A DNA stretch of 64,000 nt from an uncultured Bacteroidales bacterium (GTDB lineage: Bacteria; Bacteroidota; Bacteroidia; Bacteroidales; Paludibacteraceae): contig CACZEL010000001.1 in the NCBI GenBank assembly GCA_902780235.1, positions 62,001 through 126,000 of the forward strand, in the 5' to 3' direction. Positions 26,542-37,354 of this stretch are shown piece after piece. The position numbers and the translations under genes were made by a program. Position 1 is the first letter of the stretch. Each line of letters opens with the position of its first letter. A model generated the notes under the pieces. That model had not been told where the DNA came from, did not search any database, and saw nothing but the letters and a program-made list of their open reading frames with translations.

Positions 26542-26573
26542 CAAAATTACAATAAATAATTGATATATGCAAA
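26542..26573 (-). promoter_or_regulatory. Promoter for the DUF2442 gene
   Basis: TTTG at 26573-26570, 20 bp spacer, TAATTTTG at 26549-26542 (minus strand); extended box TTTGCATATATCA. The rest of 26574-26746 shows only AT-rich sequence. Confidence 0.8.
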
Positions 26574-26746
26574 TATTTGAGGGAAAATTCTTCGTTTTGG
26601 GAACATTTTGGGTTATTTTGGACGATAAAATAGGCTAATAAAATCGCATAAAATAGCGTATAATGTGAAGTTAAGGACAGGATCATCACGGGACCATGTT
26701 CCGAGAACCTTACCTTTAGAACAATAGAACCATACCTCATAAACAC

Positions 26747-26777
26747 ATCAAAGGCAGCCGGGAAAGCTGCCTTTGAT
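26747..26777 (-). terminator. Terminator after short peptide A
   Basis: Perfect 12-bp stem (ATCAAAGGCAGC/GCTGCCTTTGAT) with a 7-base loop, about 70 bases after the peptide A stop. On the minus strand it is followed by a T/G-rich tail. Confidence 0.75.
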
Positions 26778-26847
26778 TGTTGAATGCCTTAGCAGAGACT
26801 CTCGCGACCATTTCGCGACCATTACGGACGTCACTGTAGGGTGAGAT

Positions 26848-26979
26848 TTAGTCAATCACCTCACCATTACGCTTCGGCGCGGGTTGAGGTCCGGAACCGG
26901 AATCCAAAAGCATTACGAATGCATCCATAGTTACGGACTGAACATCCATTTCGGGTTGTATGTATTTCATCTTGTTCAT
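26848..26979 (-). CDS. Short peptide A (43 aa) downstream of giant protein 1
   Basis: Begins MNKMKYIQPEMDV, with a second ATG at 26970, and ends PQPAPKRNGEVID. The MxxxYxxP start followed by acidic and hydrophobic residues, with a Gly/Ser/Pro-rich middle, is typical of short Bacteroidales peptides of unknown function. Its tail is nearly the same as that of peptide B (APRRRGDVID) and similar to peptide C (APKRRR). It has its own promoter (27000-27031) and terminator. Position directly after a giant secreted-protein gene is shared by all three peptides. The role is unknown. Confidence 0.65.
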   Translation of the reverse strand: MNKMKYIQPEMDVQSVTMDAFVMLLDSGSGPQPAPKRNGEVID

Positions 26980-26999
26980 AGCCTTTTTGAAATTCGGTG

Positions 27000-27031
27000 C
27001 AAAGGTACGGCAAATTTTTGACATATGCAAG
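27000..27031 (-). promoter_or_regulatory. Promoter for peptide A, within an inverted repeat
   Basis: CTTG at 27031-27028, 20 bp spacer, TACCTTTG at 27007-27000 (minus). Extended box CTTGCATATGTCA. The arms GTACGGCAAA (27005-27014) and TTTGCCGTAC (27075-27084) flank the -33 region; the same arms flank the vapXD promoter after giant 2. Confidence 0.8.
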
Positions 27032-27101
27032 ATTTTTTTCAAAAATAATCGTTTTGCTTGTCAAAAAAGACGTTTTTGCCGTACTTTTTACCGATTTTAC
27101 A

Positions 27102-30100
27102 TTATTTTACCATTTTACCCGTTACATCGTACATCTGCTCAGCGCGGAGGATGTAAACGTGATCGTTGATGATTACCTTCTGAACGCCAGCCTCGTTAGC
27201 CTCAGCATTGTCAACGCCTGTGATGACTTGCGGAGCCTTCTTAACAAGGATCAGACCATAGCCTTCATTGTTACCCTTCGCAAAGTCATTGGTGTAGTCA
27301 CTCATCGACAAGTTCCAGATGATCGATCCTTCGTAAGTCAGGAAGATGTCAGCATCCTCCATCTCCGGAGCACTGATCGTGTACTCACCTGCATTCGGAG
27401 CATAGAGCGTCAGACTGTACTCTGCTTGGTCGTTAGCCATCGGAGCGTATACGCGGCACAACTTAGCATTGTAAGCGTTACCGAAGATCTGAGCCACACT
27501 CGGCGTGTTGGTCATCGTCATCTTCACGAGGTCCTTACCGATCTGGTACTCATTGAGTGCCTCTACGTTAGCAGAGATCGTGAGTTTATCTTTGTACTCC
27601 TCGTTACCGAAGAATACCTTGATATTCTCAAAGCCGTTCTCCGAAACACGTTTCGGTGCGTAGTATGGTTTTGTATCATCTACTGCGCCCATCTCCATAC
27701 CTTGTGCAACAATAGTTGCGTTAGCTTGGATGAAATACGGAGTACCAACTACGAAGTTCATCTCACCAGCATCCTTGTCCTCATAGGTGTACGTATTCGG
27801 GTTCAGAACCGTTACCGTCTGGTTAACCGTACCGTGTTGCAAGGTCGGGTTAGCTACACCGTTCCAACCAGCGTCAGTCGATTGACCGTCACCCGAAGCA
27901 GCGAACAGTTGCAGAGCCAGCGATGTAGCTGTCGGCAGAGTAACGCCGGACATCTTGAAGCGGAAGGTCTTCGTGTTACCGTCAACTGTCATCAGGTAGA
28001 ATACGCCCGGACTCATAATACCACGGAATTTCTTCCAACCGTAGAGACCTTGCGCACGAATGTCACCATGGTAATCCATGATCGCGTAGTGCTCTTCGTT
28101 GTTCAGTTTAGCACCTGTTTCAGCATCATAGATACCGCTGATAGCGTCAACCGGGAACGGAACAGCTATTGCATGCCATTTATCCGGATTAGCGTTGTCA
28201 CCGAGTGTGATATCGAAGTATGCCTCAGTGCTTTCAGCAATCGTTACATTGTCTACACCAGTGATCTGACCAGAGAGACCTGCGCCCATCGTTGCGGCTA
28301 CAGAGAATACCTGATTAACCGTCGTCAGTTGATTAACCTGAATCGTACTCTGCTCGTCTGCAATCACGCTCTTTGCCTCTTCTGCGCCATTACCGTTGAT
28401 GACAATTGTTGCACCATTTTGAGCGATGTAGCTCTTCGGCTCCTCGAAGTTATCAGTGTTAACCGTTACAACCACGTTACCGCTTGCTACGATCTCTTCC
28501 TCTTCAACGTTCGTGTTGATTGCAACCGGAGTTGCAGGAGTCGGATTCTCAGGATCTACTGCAGGAGCAACATACTCTTTGCGGTTGACATAGAGAGCAA
28601 TATCTTGCTGACCGCTTGCGTAGCAAGAGAAGCGTGTATTCGTCTGGTTATATCTCAGCCAGTTGCGAGTATAAGAACCTTGCGCCAAAATCGTAGCCAC
28701 ACCCTCTTCGATAGAGATTGACCAAGAAGCATTTGCGTCTATCATAGTAACCTCTTTCATGTCATTGCTGCTCGAAGAAGCTGCGCTCAGGTACTTGCCG
28801 TTGTTACCCTGGAATGCATACAAGCCGTTGCCTGCGTCAACCAATGTGAAGGTCTTAGTGCCATCTTCTGCACTCAGGATGCCTTCGTTATCAACTGTAC
28901 TTGCAACCTCCAAGCGATACTTGCCATTATCACTTACTGCACCCATGGTCTTAACATCGGTACCTTCTGCTATATTGGCGATTATCACCTTCGAGCCAAC
29001 AGTAATATCAGCAGTGCTGGTCACTTTGTGCCATTCACCAGCAATCTTGTTAGCAGGCTCTTGAACGGTAATCGTGTACGTAGCTACACTTGCGATATAA
29101 TCTTCCGTCTCAGCGAAAGAAGCAGTGATAACTGCCTTTCCATAGCCTCCTGCCAGAGCGATAACACCACTCTCATCGACGGTTGCTACAGCTGCATTGT
29201 TCGTGTTGTAAGATGGAGTGACGTTGAACGGATTGTTCAATGTCGGAGCAACCCAACCACCTATTCCAGCAGCAGGAATAGTCTCCGAAGCCGGAGTGTA
29301 TGCTAGTGCCGGATCTTCTTGACCTGCAACAACGGTAATGTCGTATTCGCCAAGTTTTTCCTCTCCGAGATAAACCTCAGCCTTCTTTTCACCAATAGAT
29401 GTCAAGTCTGCTACTACATTACACTGATCCGTGATATCTACATAGTCCTCGCAGTTTGCATCGTAGCAAGCGTAAACAACCAGACCTTCCGAACTGAATG
29501 TACCGTTCTTCGGGAACTCAGTGGTTACAACATTGTCAGCAATTACAGAGTAGTGATCAACTGCTTGTGCTTCGCCCGTGTACTTAACTACAATAGTACC
29601 TATTTCAAGACGTGTTGTCTTACTTGTACCCAAGCAAACGAGATATACATGCTGGCTATTCATACCAGTTCCGGTAGAGAAGGTATTGCCTGCAGTTGCA
29701 GCAGAACCAGTTTCCGGCAAATTATCCTCATCGGTACCAACGCCAATAGTAGTGTTATTACAACCTTCAGGAATCGTAATAATTACCTCGTCAATCGTGC
29801 AACCCTTTGCTGCATCAATTGCCAAGTAACCACCGCCTTGATAGATACGGATGAATGCCGGATTTCCATAGGTAATCGGATCGGTACTTGCATTACCCTT
29901 CTTAGCCTCGAACGAGATCTCGTTATTCAAGTCACCACTGATGACTGCAAATCCGTCAAGGTCTTGAGCTGTCTTGCGGGTGTCTGCTTGTGCTGCAACA
30001 GTTACCGTAAACTCAACGCTTGTTCCAATATAAGTCTCAGCAGTCTCAACAGTTGCAATAATCGTTGCTGTACCAACAGCGGTAGCGGTGATCTCTGCAT

Positions 30101-33100
30101 TGTTAAGCGTGATACACTCATCACTGCCTTCCTTAATACTATAAGTGATAGCCTCAGCAGCAGCCTCCGGAGTTACATTCGTCGGAGTAATAGTTGCTAC
30201 ATCATTAACCACCATCTGCATGTTAGCAATCTCAATAACAACTTTCGCCTTCTTCCATACAACTTGACAACCAGCGTTCATCTGATAAGTCAGATTGTTG
30301 TACTTCTGCATTGTACCGGTAGCGATGATTTGGTCACCGATAGCCAAGTCATTGATACCGTCTGCCAATGTGTATTGGAACAACTGAATGTATTCCTCAC
30401 CATTCTCCGTGTCACGGATAGTAACCTTGGTACTGCTCGGGAAGGCAGTAATGATACCCTTCACAAATACAGTCTTTGTCAGATCGCTTTGGATATTTTC
30501 TATCAATCCATCAGCAACTTCAACTGTGTATGGATCATCAATCGTATTCGAGATATCAGTCTTCGGTTCGTTATATGCCACATAGCTTTCCATGTAACAG
30601 CCTGCATTGAACTCGTACGTGGTCTGATACTTCGTCATCGTTCCGGTAGCTGTAATTGTGTCACCGGCCTTGATGTCACCCTTAGTGAAGGCAGTATTAT
30701 TGTTATCTTTCCACATGCGATAGAACTCATAAGTCACAGGGTTCTCGCTATTGTCACCAATTTCTTTGACGAATACGTTGTACGATCCATTGTATGCAGC
30801 TGCATTATTTTGCAATGTCTCGTTATACGAAGCTCCGGTTACAACACCCTTAACATGAACTTGCTCGTTGTTGTAGCAACCGCTATTGTATACGTCAATT
30901 GCTTGTTGCGGAGTGAACGGAGTCACGTCGCTTGCCGGAACAGGAATTGCCAATGTATAGGTAGCAGTTGCAATTGCACTCTCTTGAGCATCTTTCTTTA
31001 CAAATGCCTTGATGGTATGTTCGCCGCAAGTATTAAGTGTGATCGGCTCGCTATATACAGCGCTCGCTGTAGTCGGATTATTACCGTTCGTGGTGTAATA
31101 AATTATTGCGTCTTCTACTTCCGTTGCAATAACCACATGGATTGCTTCCTGATACTCATCCTCTACCGGAGTTACCACGGGATTCAGCGAGAATGTCGGA
31201 ACATCCAAAGCAGCTGCACAAGAAGTTGTGTAAGCGCTATAAGAGATTGCACTCTGCGATACAACTACATCATCCAAGAAGAAGCGGCCCTTATTCGTAA
31301 CATTAGATTCAAATTTAATCTTTACGGAACCTGTTGCCTCTGAAATTGCCACGGTGTATGAATTCCAAGCAGCACTTGCAATCGTTACAGAAGATTGATC
31401 CAAAGTTGCACCAGAAGCAGAGATTTTCAATGTCGTATTATCACCACTCCATGCACCGGCTCTGAAGGTCAATGTTGCAGCACCTGTAATCTCAATTGCC
31501 GGAGTCTCAGCTGAGCCTGCTGCTTTACTTGCACCAAACTTAGCACAACCACTTGCTGCATTTCCACTTACAACAGTCCATCCTTCCAATGACAATGTAC
31601 CATTTGCGATGGAATTGCTCCACGCATTATCATTACCACCCGTACTGGTACAATTATCAAACGTCTCGCTGAACAATGTCGATGCTTGCCCTGCTCCTTC
31701 GGTTGCAAATACTGCGTACAACTTGTCAGCCGTTGCGCCAATAGTATATTGTGTACCTGCAGCATAGTAGTTCTCGGTCGGCTCTTCATCCTGCTCAGCT
31801 ACAGCCGCCTTGCTCCAGCCTTTCAGAACCTTACCCGTGCAACCGGAGTAATGTAGCTCGCTCGGCAGAGTAACTACATCATTCAATTTATGCTGATTCT
31901 CTTCAAACTCGAACTCTTCACCATTCTCACTCAGAATCAGATGTGCTGCCGGAAGTTCAACTGTCGTGAAGTTGCCTTCAAGAGCGGTATTCGTAGCACA
32001 ATAATCTATGCCATCTCCTACAGCCATAATGCTATAGTTGTACGTTGCATTTGCGGTCAAATTCTCTACCAGATACGAGAGATCAGTCAAATCAGTAATG
32101 CTTGCATTCTCAACAATCGGGGTCTCGCCTTCTGTGATATTCAAGACATAACTGCTTGCATTCTCAACTTCATTCCAAGCAATGATCGCGCTCTGATAAT
32201 CAACTACGATCTCGCCATCCAATGCCGGTTTCTCAAGACCTTGGCACGGGTCGTGCTCAAATGTTGCACTAACCGTTACAGCCGCAGCCGGCATAATGAA
32301 CTTGTTATTTGTTACCGTTACTACCTCTTTCGGATCAGAATTGGTAACATATACATCCCATGCATCGAAATGATATGGGCCAACTGCCGTAGGACTCAAA
32401 GTAACCTCATCATTTTCACAAGCCAGCTCCAAGTCTGCCACTACAGTACCATTTGCAATGTTGGCGTCAATAGTAATTGCACGCTTCGTGCAGCAAGTGG
32501 TCATATACTTAGCTGCAACTGCTACGCCTTCAATATGAATTGGTCCAACACCAACATTCGAACCGGAACCTTTAACAAACAAGAGTTTAACGGCACGCGA
32601 TTCTGCTTTAAACGCAGTCGAAGTAATGAATTCATGAGTTGAGCCTTGCGAACCACTAATTTCAAAACTTTCTACATCTGTAAATGTTTCTGCATCTGCG
32701 GCATCAGCCTCTTGCACCTTAATAGAAGTAGCATCAGAACCACCAACCATCTTCACTCCAAAGGTAGTAGAACTGATAGCACTTGATACCGCAATAACGA
32801 TTTCATCCTTATCAGTATCAAATTTTACTCTATAGGGAGCGTTACCCTCAGCATAATCAGAACCCAAACCTTTTGCAGTTACGTTCACTAAAGTTGTTAA
32901 ATCTGCTTTGACACCGCCGTTCCAAGTAAACAAGTCAGTTGAACTTGCATTCGTAAAGACGGCATAATAGGTAACATCAGGAGTAGAAGCAGTTACGAGA
33001 GCCTCGTTATTCAAGATCTCAGGAGCATCATCAGACAAACCTTCAATTGCGGCACCTGCTTTCCAACCATAGAAGGTCGGATAGTTAGTCGCATCGCAAG

Positions 33101-36100
33101 GAGTCGGATTTTCAGGCAGAGCAGCCAGAATACTTGTTCCTTCTTTTGCCGTAGTACTACTTACTGCACCGCCAATTGAATAATTGATCGTGCGAGTCGG
33201 TATCTCTTCAAACACAACGGTAATTGTAGTAGCAGCTTTAATGCCGGTAACTTTCTTGAGGTTGTTATCAACATCACCTGCGGTAGCCGTAATCTCTTTG
33301 AAGCGATAACCCTCTGCCGGAACGATGTCGGTTACATCAACCGTTGCGCCATCACCTTCGGTACATACATTCTCTTCAACAACAGTGTAAGTACCCTTTG
33401 TATTATCCTCTTCACCCTTCGTTACTGCAACCAGATTCTCAGGTGCGCAGACGTGGGTAATAGTAATAGTGTACTTAAACTCAACGGTCTTACCCTCGTA
33501 GGTATAACTTACAGTCACCTCTTGCTCACCGAGTTGAGTCATAACAGGCTCACTCCATGTAGCAGAAACAGGTTCATCATCACCATAGTTATAAGTAGCT
33601 GTTACGGTTACACCTTCGTGCGAGAATTCCTCATTATCATTGAACGCAGTCTTGTAACCCTCGCTCAGTGCGATAGAAACAACTTTCTTCGGACGATAAA
33701 CGATTTGGTTATTCTGTGCAAACTCTTTCGTATTAGTTTTTTCATAAGTAAAGATTTTACCGGTAACCACAACAGAATCGCCTACCAGGATAGCCTCTGC
33801 ATTCGGAAAGTTCACTCCGCCAAAGTCTTTACCGCGAAATACCAACAATTGCGGAGAAGTGGTTTCTCCATCATCCGAAATATTGTAAGAGATATTACCG
33901 TATGAACTGAATTCTTCTGTTATCTCGCTTACCTTACCTGTAACATAAGCATCTTCCAAATCATCGAACTTATCCAGGTAATCCAATGCCTCAACTACTG
34001 TACATGGTTTGGTAGGATCGTTTGGAAGAGCCTTAACAGTAATTTCATAACTCGTGGTCTTCTCTATTTCCTTCTCTTGATAAGCGATAGTAACAGTCTT
34101 CACGCCAGCCTCACTCATATCCGGAGTAGAAATAGATTTTGGAGTTACATTCTCTTTCTCTGTATCATTATCATACACAGCCTTGATTGCCAAACCCGTG
34201 GAGTTGAAAGGCTCGTTTACCCAGAAGGTCTTCTGGCTTGCTTCACTGGTAATTACCAGATGATCTAACTCTTTCGACTCTTCAAACTCAGCTGAGACAG
34301 TCACATCGTAGAGCGGCATAATGAACTTGCCGTTCGTAACCGATATCTTTGTTTCAGCATCGCCGGTCTTATAGACATTGTACTCTTTCAACTGATACTC
34401 ATCGGAAGGAGTATTCGTAAGTGTCAACTCTGTACCTGCTGCGACAGCCGTCAAATCCTCGGCACCGCTCACAGCCACGCTACCATGTGCAATCTTGTCA
34501 TCAACAGTAACAGCAGAGATAATCGGCTCGTAGGTGATAACGATGGAACTGATAACGGTGGAACCACCAGCCACATTCAAGTAGAAATATTGGTTAGAAC
34601 CGGTTACTTCCCAATTCGTGCCGCTGGTTCCTACAGTCTGCGTCGATAAGTTTTTACCTTCTACAGGTGCAGTCATCGTTTCATCCGATACATACGGGGT
34701 CCATGAGCGATCAGAACCTGAAGCCTTTGTCATGGTAATCTTGGTGATGTTTCCGGGAACAGGGGTCGTGTTATAAACATAGTGACCAGCCTTATCGGAG
34801 TTCAACTGAATACCAGCATTTTTGTATGCATAAGTCTTACCGGATACACCACCTGCTGTCCAATCATATTCTGCATAACTATTTGTAAAATTAGCTATCT
34901 GATCCGCTGTAATCGTAATCTTCGGTAGCGGAGCAGTAACGGTTACTGTAGCGGTTGCGGTCTTTGCATTGTAGCAACCATTAGCTTCTTGGCTAGCTTG
35001 TACGGTAACAGAGCCGGCTTTGACAGCGCTTAAGGTATTACCTTCTATGGTTGCAGCATCGCCTGCTGTAATAGAATATGTGATTGCACCAACACTATTC
35101 GAAGAGAATAATGTGCTAACATCCAGAGTTTTACCGACCTCTACATTGCCGTCAGTAGGAGTGATAGTCGGATCTTCTTTAGCTGTAATCGTGAAAGTAG
35201 CAGAAGCCACATCGCCATCTGTATTGTCTTTCGTTGCATAAGCCTTGATAGTGGTCGTTTCACTAACAGCAATTACGCCGGTATATAATGTAGAAGGATC
35301 TGCATCATCTATAGAGTAATAGATAGTTGCGCCTTCAACGCTCGAAGACAGAGTAACATTTTGTGCTTCGCAGAACGATCCCTCTTGGGGGCTGAACGTA
35401 ATAACCGGTTTGGGAGATACAGGCTCATCACCTCCGGTTGAAGCAACGGTATAGGAAATATAATATGCTTTTACACCTTTATCAATTCCTGTTACAGTAA
35501 CAGTCAAAACTGTACCAGATGTAGTTGTGTTCGATGCATTAATCGTAACATCAGTTGTACCATCCAAAGATCCAGAGCCTACCGTCGTATCGTCAACTTT
35601 CAAAGTCACCGTACCGGCAGTTCCGCTGAATCCTCCGAATTTCGCAGAGAATGCAGAAACCGTCATCGCTTGATTAAGTGTCGTTGTGAATGTGATACTT
35701 GTAGCAGGTTTTTTACTTGATCCTATCTGCGCGTATTCTGCACTAGGAGTAAAAGAAGTTGTGCCGGCGGTAGTAATTGTCCACGTTTGACCACGTGAAT
35801 CATCGCCCGTTACACTAGTTCCACTTATATTGGTGCTTCCATCAGCCGAACCAAAATTGATTAAGCCATCGTTAGATTCATCGCCTCCACCAGGTTCGTC
35901 ACCACTACTAGCCGCATTCACCGTAATATTCTGTGTTGTGGATTTTCCTCCGTAAGTAATAGTTACAGATGCATCACTTGTAGTCAACGCTGTACTCAAA
36001 CTCGGTTCAAACGAAAACTCTTCCGTGTGTCCAGCATAAACGTAAGTATCCGGATCTCCGCTACTAAAAGTACGTGTGATCACTAATCCTGTCGGATCAA

Positions 36101-36683
36101 AGACATCACCTTCAGTGTAAGTAAGCGTTGTCGGAGCCGTAGCTACCTCAATCGAAGAAAGGGTCGGAGTCGGAGGTGTTGGATCATCGCCGCCTGTTGT
36201 ATATGTTACAGCAACAGATTTTACATAAATAGCCTTTGTTGCTTTACTTGGTTTTGCGACTCTAACGACAATTTCTCCCGAAGCAGAACCATCAAATGTA
36301 TAGTTTGTGGCTGTAGCAGAAAGAGATTTCGGCTCACCACCAAAAGCACTTCCACCTACTGTTACAGAAGCAGATGCAGTTACACCAGATGCTGTACTTG
36401 CATTTACTACAACTTTCGTTATAGTGCCGGAAATTCCACTCGTGGCTAACTGAATGTAGGTCACTTGAGCGCTACCCGTACCATAGTGGATACCTTTGGT
36501 GGCATCGTAGGTACTTTCTGTTCCATCTGATGTTACCGTCCAGTCGACAGCATCGTCAGCAGTACCCGATCCACCGGCCGCTGCTGTAAATGTCAACGTA
36601 GACACTTTCTCTTCTGCCCACATTTGTGTGACGCCGATGCACATCAGCATCAATAGGGTTAGAAATAGTTTAATTTTTCTCAT
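27102..36683 (-). CDS. Giant secreted multidomain repeat protein 1 (3193 aa)
   Basis: Signal peptide MRKIKLFLTLLMLMCIGVTQMWA, then a chain of secreted modules. These include a Big_3-like Ig domain near residue 175 (TYTEGDVFDPTGL), chitobiase-C-like domains (SPQEGSFCEAQNVTL and VEDAIIYYTTNGNNPT), and OB-fold/DUF5689-like modules (VHVKGVVTGASY; VFVKGIITAF). A choice-of-anchor-like carbohydrate-binding sandwich (ETFDNCTSTGGND...FFLDDVVVS) follows, with InlB-like GWK segments and a long C-terminal domain (WHAIAVPFPVD). The last ~27 residues, ending YILRAEQMYDVTGKMVK, are shared with giants 2 and 3. Secretion and adhesion or glycan binding are inferred. No catalytic site was seen. A copy of leader L1 precedes the start codon. 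Confidence 0.85.
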   Translation of the reverse strand: MRKIKLFLTLLMLMCIGVTQMWAEEKVSTLTFTAAAGGSGTADDAVDWTVTSDGTESTYDATKGIHYGTGSAQVTYIQLATSGISGTITKVVVNASTASGVTASASVTVGGSAFGGEPKSLSATATNYTFDGSASGEIVVRVAKPSKATKAIYVKSVAVTYTTGGDDPTPPTPTLSSIEVATAPTTLTYTEGDVFDPTGLVITRTFSSGDPDTYVYAGHTEEFSFEPSLSTALTTSDASVTITYGGKSTTQNITVNAASSGDEPGGGDESNDGLINFGSADGSTNISGTSVTGDDSRGQTWTITTAGTTSFTPSAEYAQIGSSKKPATSITFTTTLNQAMTVSAFSAKFGGFSGTAGTVTLKVDDTTVGSGSLDGTTDVTINASNTTTSGTVLTVTVTGIDKGVKAYYISYTVASTGGDEPVSPKPVITFSPQEGSFCEAQNVTLSSSVEGATIYYSIDDADPSTLYTGVIAVSETTTIKAYATKDNTDGDVASATFTITAKEDPTITPTDGNVEVGKTLDVSTLFSSNSVGAITYSITAGDAATIEGNTLSAVKAGSVTVQASQEANGCYNAKTATATVTVTAPLPKITITADQIANFTNSYAEYDWTAGGVSGKTYAYKNAGIQLNSDKAGHYVYNTTPVPGNITKITMTKASGSDRSWTPYVSDETMTAPVEGKNLSTQTVGTSGTNWEVTGSNQYFYLNVAGGSTVISSIVITYEPIISAVTVDDKIAHGSVAVSGAEDLTAVAAGTELTLTNTPSDEYQLKEYNVYKTGDAETKISVTNGKFIMPLYDVTVSAEFEESKELDHLVITSEASQKTFWVNEPFNSTGLAIKAVYDNDTEKENVTPKSISTPDMSEAGVKTVTIAYQEKEIEKTTSYEITVKALPNDPTKPCTVVEALDYLDKFDDLEDAYVTGKVSEITEEFSSYGNISYNISDDGETTSPQLLVFRGKDFGGVNFPNAEAILVGDSVVVTGKIFTYEKTNTKEFAQNNQIVYRPKKVVSIALSEGYKTAFNDNEEFSHEGVTVTATYNYGDDEPVSATWSEPVMTQLGEQEVTVSYTYEGKTVEFKYTITITHVCAPENLVAVTKGEEDNTKGTYTVVEENVCTEGDGATVDVTDIVPAEGYRFKEITATAGDVDNNLKKVTGIKAATTITVVFEEIPTRTINYSIGGAVSSTTAKEGTSILAALPENPTPCDATNYPTFYGWKAGAAIEGLSDDAPEILNNEALVTASTPDVTYYAVFTNASSTDLFTWNGGVKADLTTLVNVTAKGLGSDYAEGNAPYRVKFDTDKDEIVIAVSSAISSTTFGVKMVGGSDATSIKVQEADAADAETFTDVESFEISGSQGSTHEFITSTAFKAESRAVKLLFVKGSGSNVGVGPIHIEGVAVAAKYMTTCCTKRAITIDANIANGTVVADLELACENDEVTLSPTAVGPYHFDAWDVYVTNSDPKEVVTVTNNKFIMPAAAVTVSATFEHDPCQGLEKPALDGEIVVDYQSAIIAWNEVENASSYVLNITEGETPIVENASITDLTDLSYLVENLTANATYNYSIMAVGDGIDYCATNTALEGNFTTVELPAAHLILSENGEEFEFEENQHKLNDVVTLPSELHYSGCTGKVLKGWSKAAVAEQDEEPTENYYAAGTQYTIGATADKLYAVFATEGAGQASTLFSETFDNCTSTGGNDNAWSNSIANGTLSLEGWTVVSGNAASGCAKFGASKAAGSAETPAIEITGAATLTFRAGAWSGDNTTLKISASGATLDQSSVTIASAAWNSYTVAISEATGSVKIKFESNVTNKGRFFLDDVVVSQSAISYSAYTTSCAAALDVPTFSLNPVVTPVEDEYQEAIHVVIATEVEDAIIYYTTNGNNPTTASAVYSEPITLNTCGEHTIKAFVKKDAQESAIATATYTLAIPVPASDVTPFTPQQAIDVYNSGCYNNEQVHVKGVVTGASYNETLQNNAAAYNGSYNVFVKEIGDNSENPVTYEFYRMWKDNNNTAFTKGDIKAGDTITATGTMTKYQTTYEFNAGCYMESYVAYNEPKTDISNTIDDPYTVEVADGLIENIQSDLTKTVFVKGIITAFPSSTKVTIRDTENGEEYIQLFQYTLADGINDLAIGDQIIATGTMQKYNNLTYQMNAGCQVVWKKAKVVIEIANMQMVVNDVATITPTNVTPEAAAEAITYSIKEGSDECITLNNAEITATAVGTATIIATVETAETYIGTSVEFTVTVAAQADTRKTAQDLDGFAVISGDLNNEISFEAKKGNASTDPITYGNPAFIRIYQGGGYLAIDAAKGCTIDEVIITIPEGCNNTTIGVGTDEDNLPETGSAATAGNTFSTGTGMNSQHVYLVCLGTSKTTRLEIGTIVVKYTGEAQAVDHYSVIADNVVTTEFPKNGTFSSEGLVVYACYDANCEDYVDITDQCNVVADLTSIGEKKAEVYLGEEKLGEYDITVVAGQEDPALAYTPASETIPAAGIGGWVAPTLNNPFNVTPSYNTNNAAVATVDESGVIALAGGYGKAVITASFAETEDYIASVATYTITVQEPANKIAGEWHKVTSTADITVGSKVIIANIAEGTDVKTMGAVSDNGKYRLEVASTVDNEGILSAEDGTKTFTLVDAGNGLYAFQGNNGKYLSAASSSSNDMKEVTMIDANASWSISIEEGVATILAQGSYTRNWLRYNQTNTRFSCYASGQQDIALYVNRKEYVAPAVDPENPTPATPVAINTNVEEEEIVASGNVVVTVNTDNFEEPKSYIAQNGATIVINGNGAEEAKSVIADEQSTIQVNQLTTVNQVFSVAATMGAGLSGQITGVDNVTIAESTEAYFDITLGDNANPDKWHAIAVPFPVDAISGIYDAETGAKLNNEEHYAIMDYHGDIRAQGLYGWKKFRGIMSPGVFYLMTVDGNTKTFRFKMSGVTLPTATSLALQLFAASGDGQSTDAGWNGVANPTLQHGTVNQTVTVLNPNTYTYEDKDAGEMNFVVGTPYFIQANATIVAQGMEMGAVDDTKPYYAPKRVSENGFENIKVFFGNEEYKDKLTISANVEALNEYQIGKDLVKMTMTNTPSVAQIFGNAYNAKLCRVYAPMANDQAEYSLTLYAPNAGEYTISAPEMEDADIFLTYEGSIIWNLSMSDYTNDFAKGNNEGYGLILVKKAPQVITGVDNAEANEAGVQKVIINDHVYILRAEQMYDVTGKMVK

Positions 36684-36732
36684 AATGTTTGAGATTTTTA
36701 GTTAAACAAAAAGTTAATTAATATTGATTGTT
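36684..36732 (-). repeat. Leader repeat L1, copy a (before giant 1)
   Basis: The 49 bp preceding the giant 1 ATG read TTAATTAAC-TTTTTGTTTAAC-TAAAAATCTCAAACATT. Copy b (37463-37513) is identical over about 50 bp; copies c (37859-37905) and d (38306-38345) share the part nearest the ATG. Confidence 0.9.
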
Positions 36733-37333
36733 ATTTTGATTGCTTTTTCCGTTTGATAGTGTGCTTCACCTTTAATACAGCAAAGTTCAGTTCTAATTCC
36801 GTCTCCGTTTCAGCGGTTGCCATATCGTTCCCTATGATCTCACCTATCAATTCGCCACTCTTCTGCAACAAGCCTTTCTGCTCCTCTTTTTCTTCCGTAT
36901 GATTAAGAGCTTTTAGTGTTCTCGCTAATTCTTTCACAGAAGCAAAAGTGTCAATTATTGCTATTGTTGTCAGTTCTGCTTGTCGGCTTTTCAGAATCGT
37001 TGCCATCATATACAGGCCTCGCTCTGTAAAAGCAGTGGGCATTACTGTACTGTGTTTCAGTACGTTAAACCGGTCAAAATTTTTGACCAGTTCTTCCTTC
37101 TCCTCTTCTTCAACAGACAAAATGTATCCCATAGGAAACTTTCTGAGATTATTCTTGACTGCTTGATTGATCTCCTTTGTCTGCACGCCATATAGTTCTG
37201 CGACATCTCTGTCTAGAATAACCGGTTCACCGCGCAAAACAATAATCTTGTCCTGCACATCCTCCATAGAAATTGGCATCAATACCTCATCTGTCTTGGG
37301 AACAATTACTTTCGGTGATTTCCTTGCTGCCAT
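36731..37333 (-). CDS. ORF6N domain protein
   Basis: A 200-residue protein. The ORF6N domain covers roughly residues 18-110: DKIIVLRGEPVILDRDVAELYGVQTKEINQAVKNNLRKFP...FTERGLYMMATIL. It is a phage-type DNA-binding fold found in antirepressor-like and host chromosomal proteins. A helical C-terminus rich in Lys/Glu follows. I take the ATG giving MAARKSPKV; an in-frame TTG lies just upstream at 37339. It sits between a decayed signal-peptide fragment and the giant 1 leader. Function in Bacteroidota is unknown; a regulatory role is plausible. Confidence 0.9.
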   Translation of the reverse strand: MAARKSPKVIVPKTDEVLMPISMEDVQDKIIVLRGEPVILDRDVAELYGVQTKEINQAVKNNLRKFPMGYILSVEEEEKEELVKNFDRFNVLKHSTVMPTAFTERGLYMMATILKSRQAELTTIAIIDTFASVKELARTLKALNHTEEKEEQKGLLQKSGELIGEIIGNDMATAETETELELNFAVLKVKHTIKRKKQSK

Positions 37334-37354
37334 AATCAATAGTATTCGTTTATT

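Noticed and set aside
26997..31343. Long plus-strand ORFs antisense to giant 1 (up to 674 codons), and similar ones in giants 2 and 3
   Set aside because: Composition is biased (Cys/Arg/Ser-rich), there are no domains or signal peptides, and all lie opposite well-supported giants. They are codon-usage shadows.
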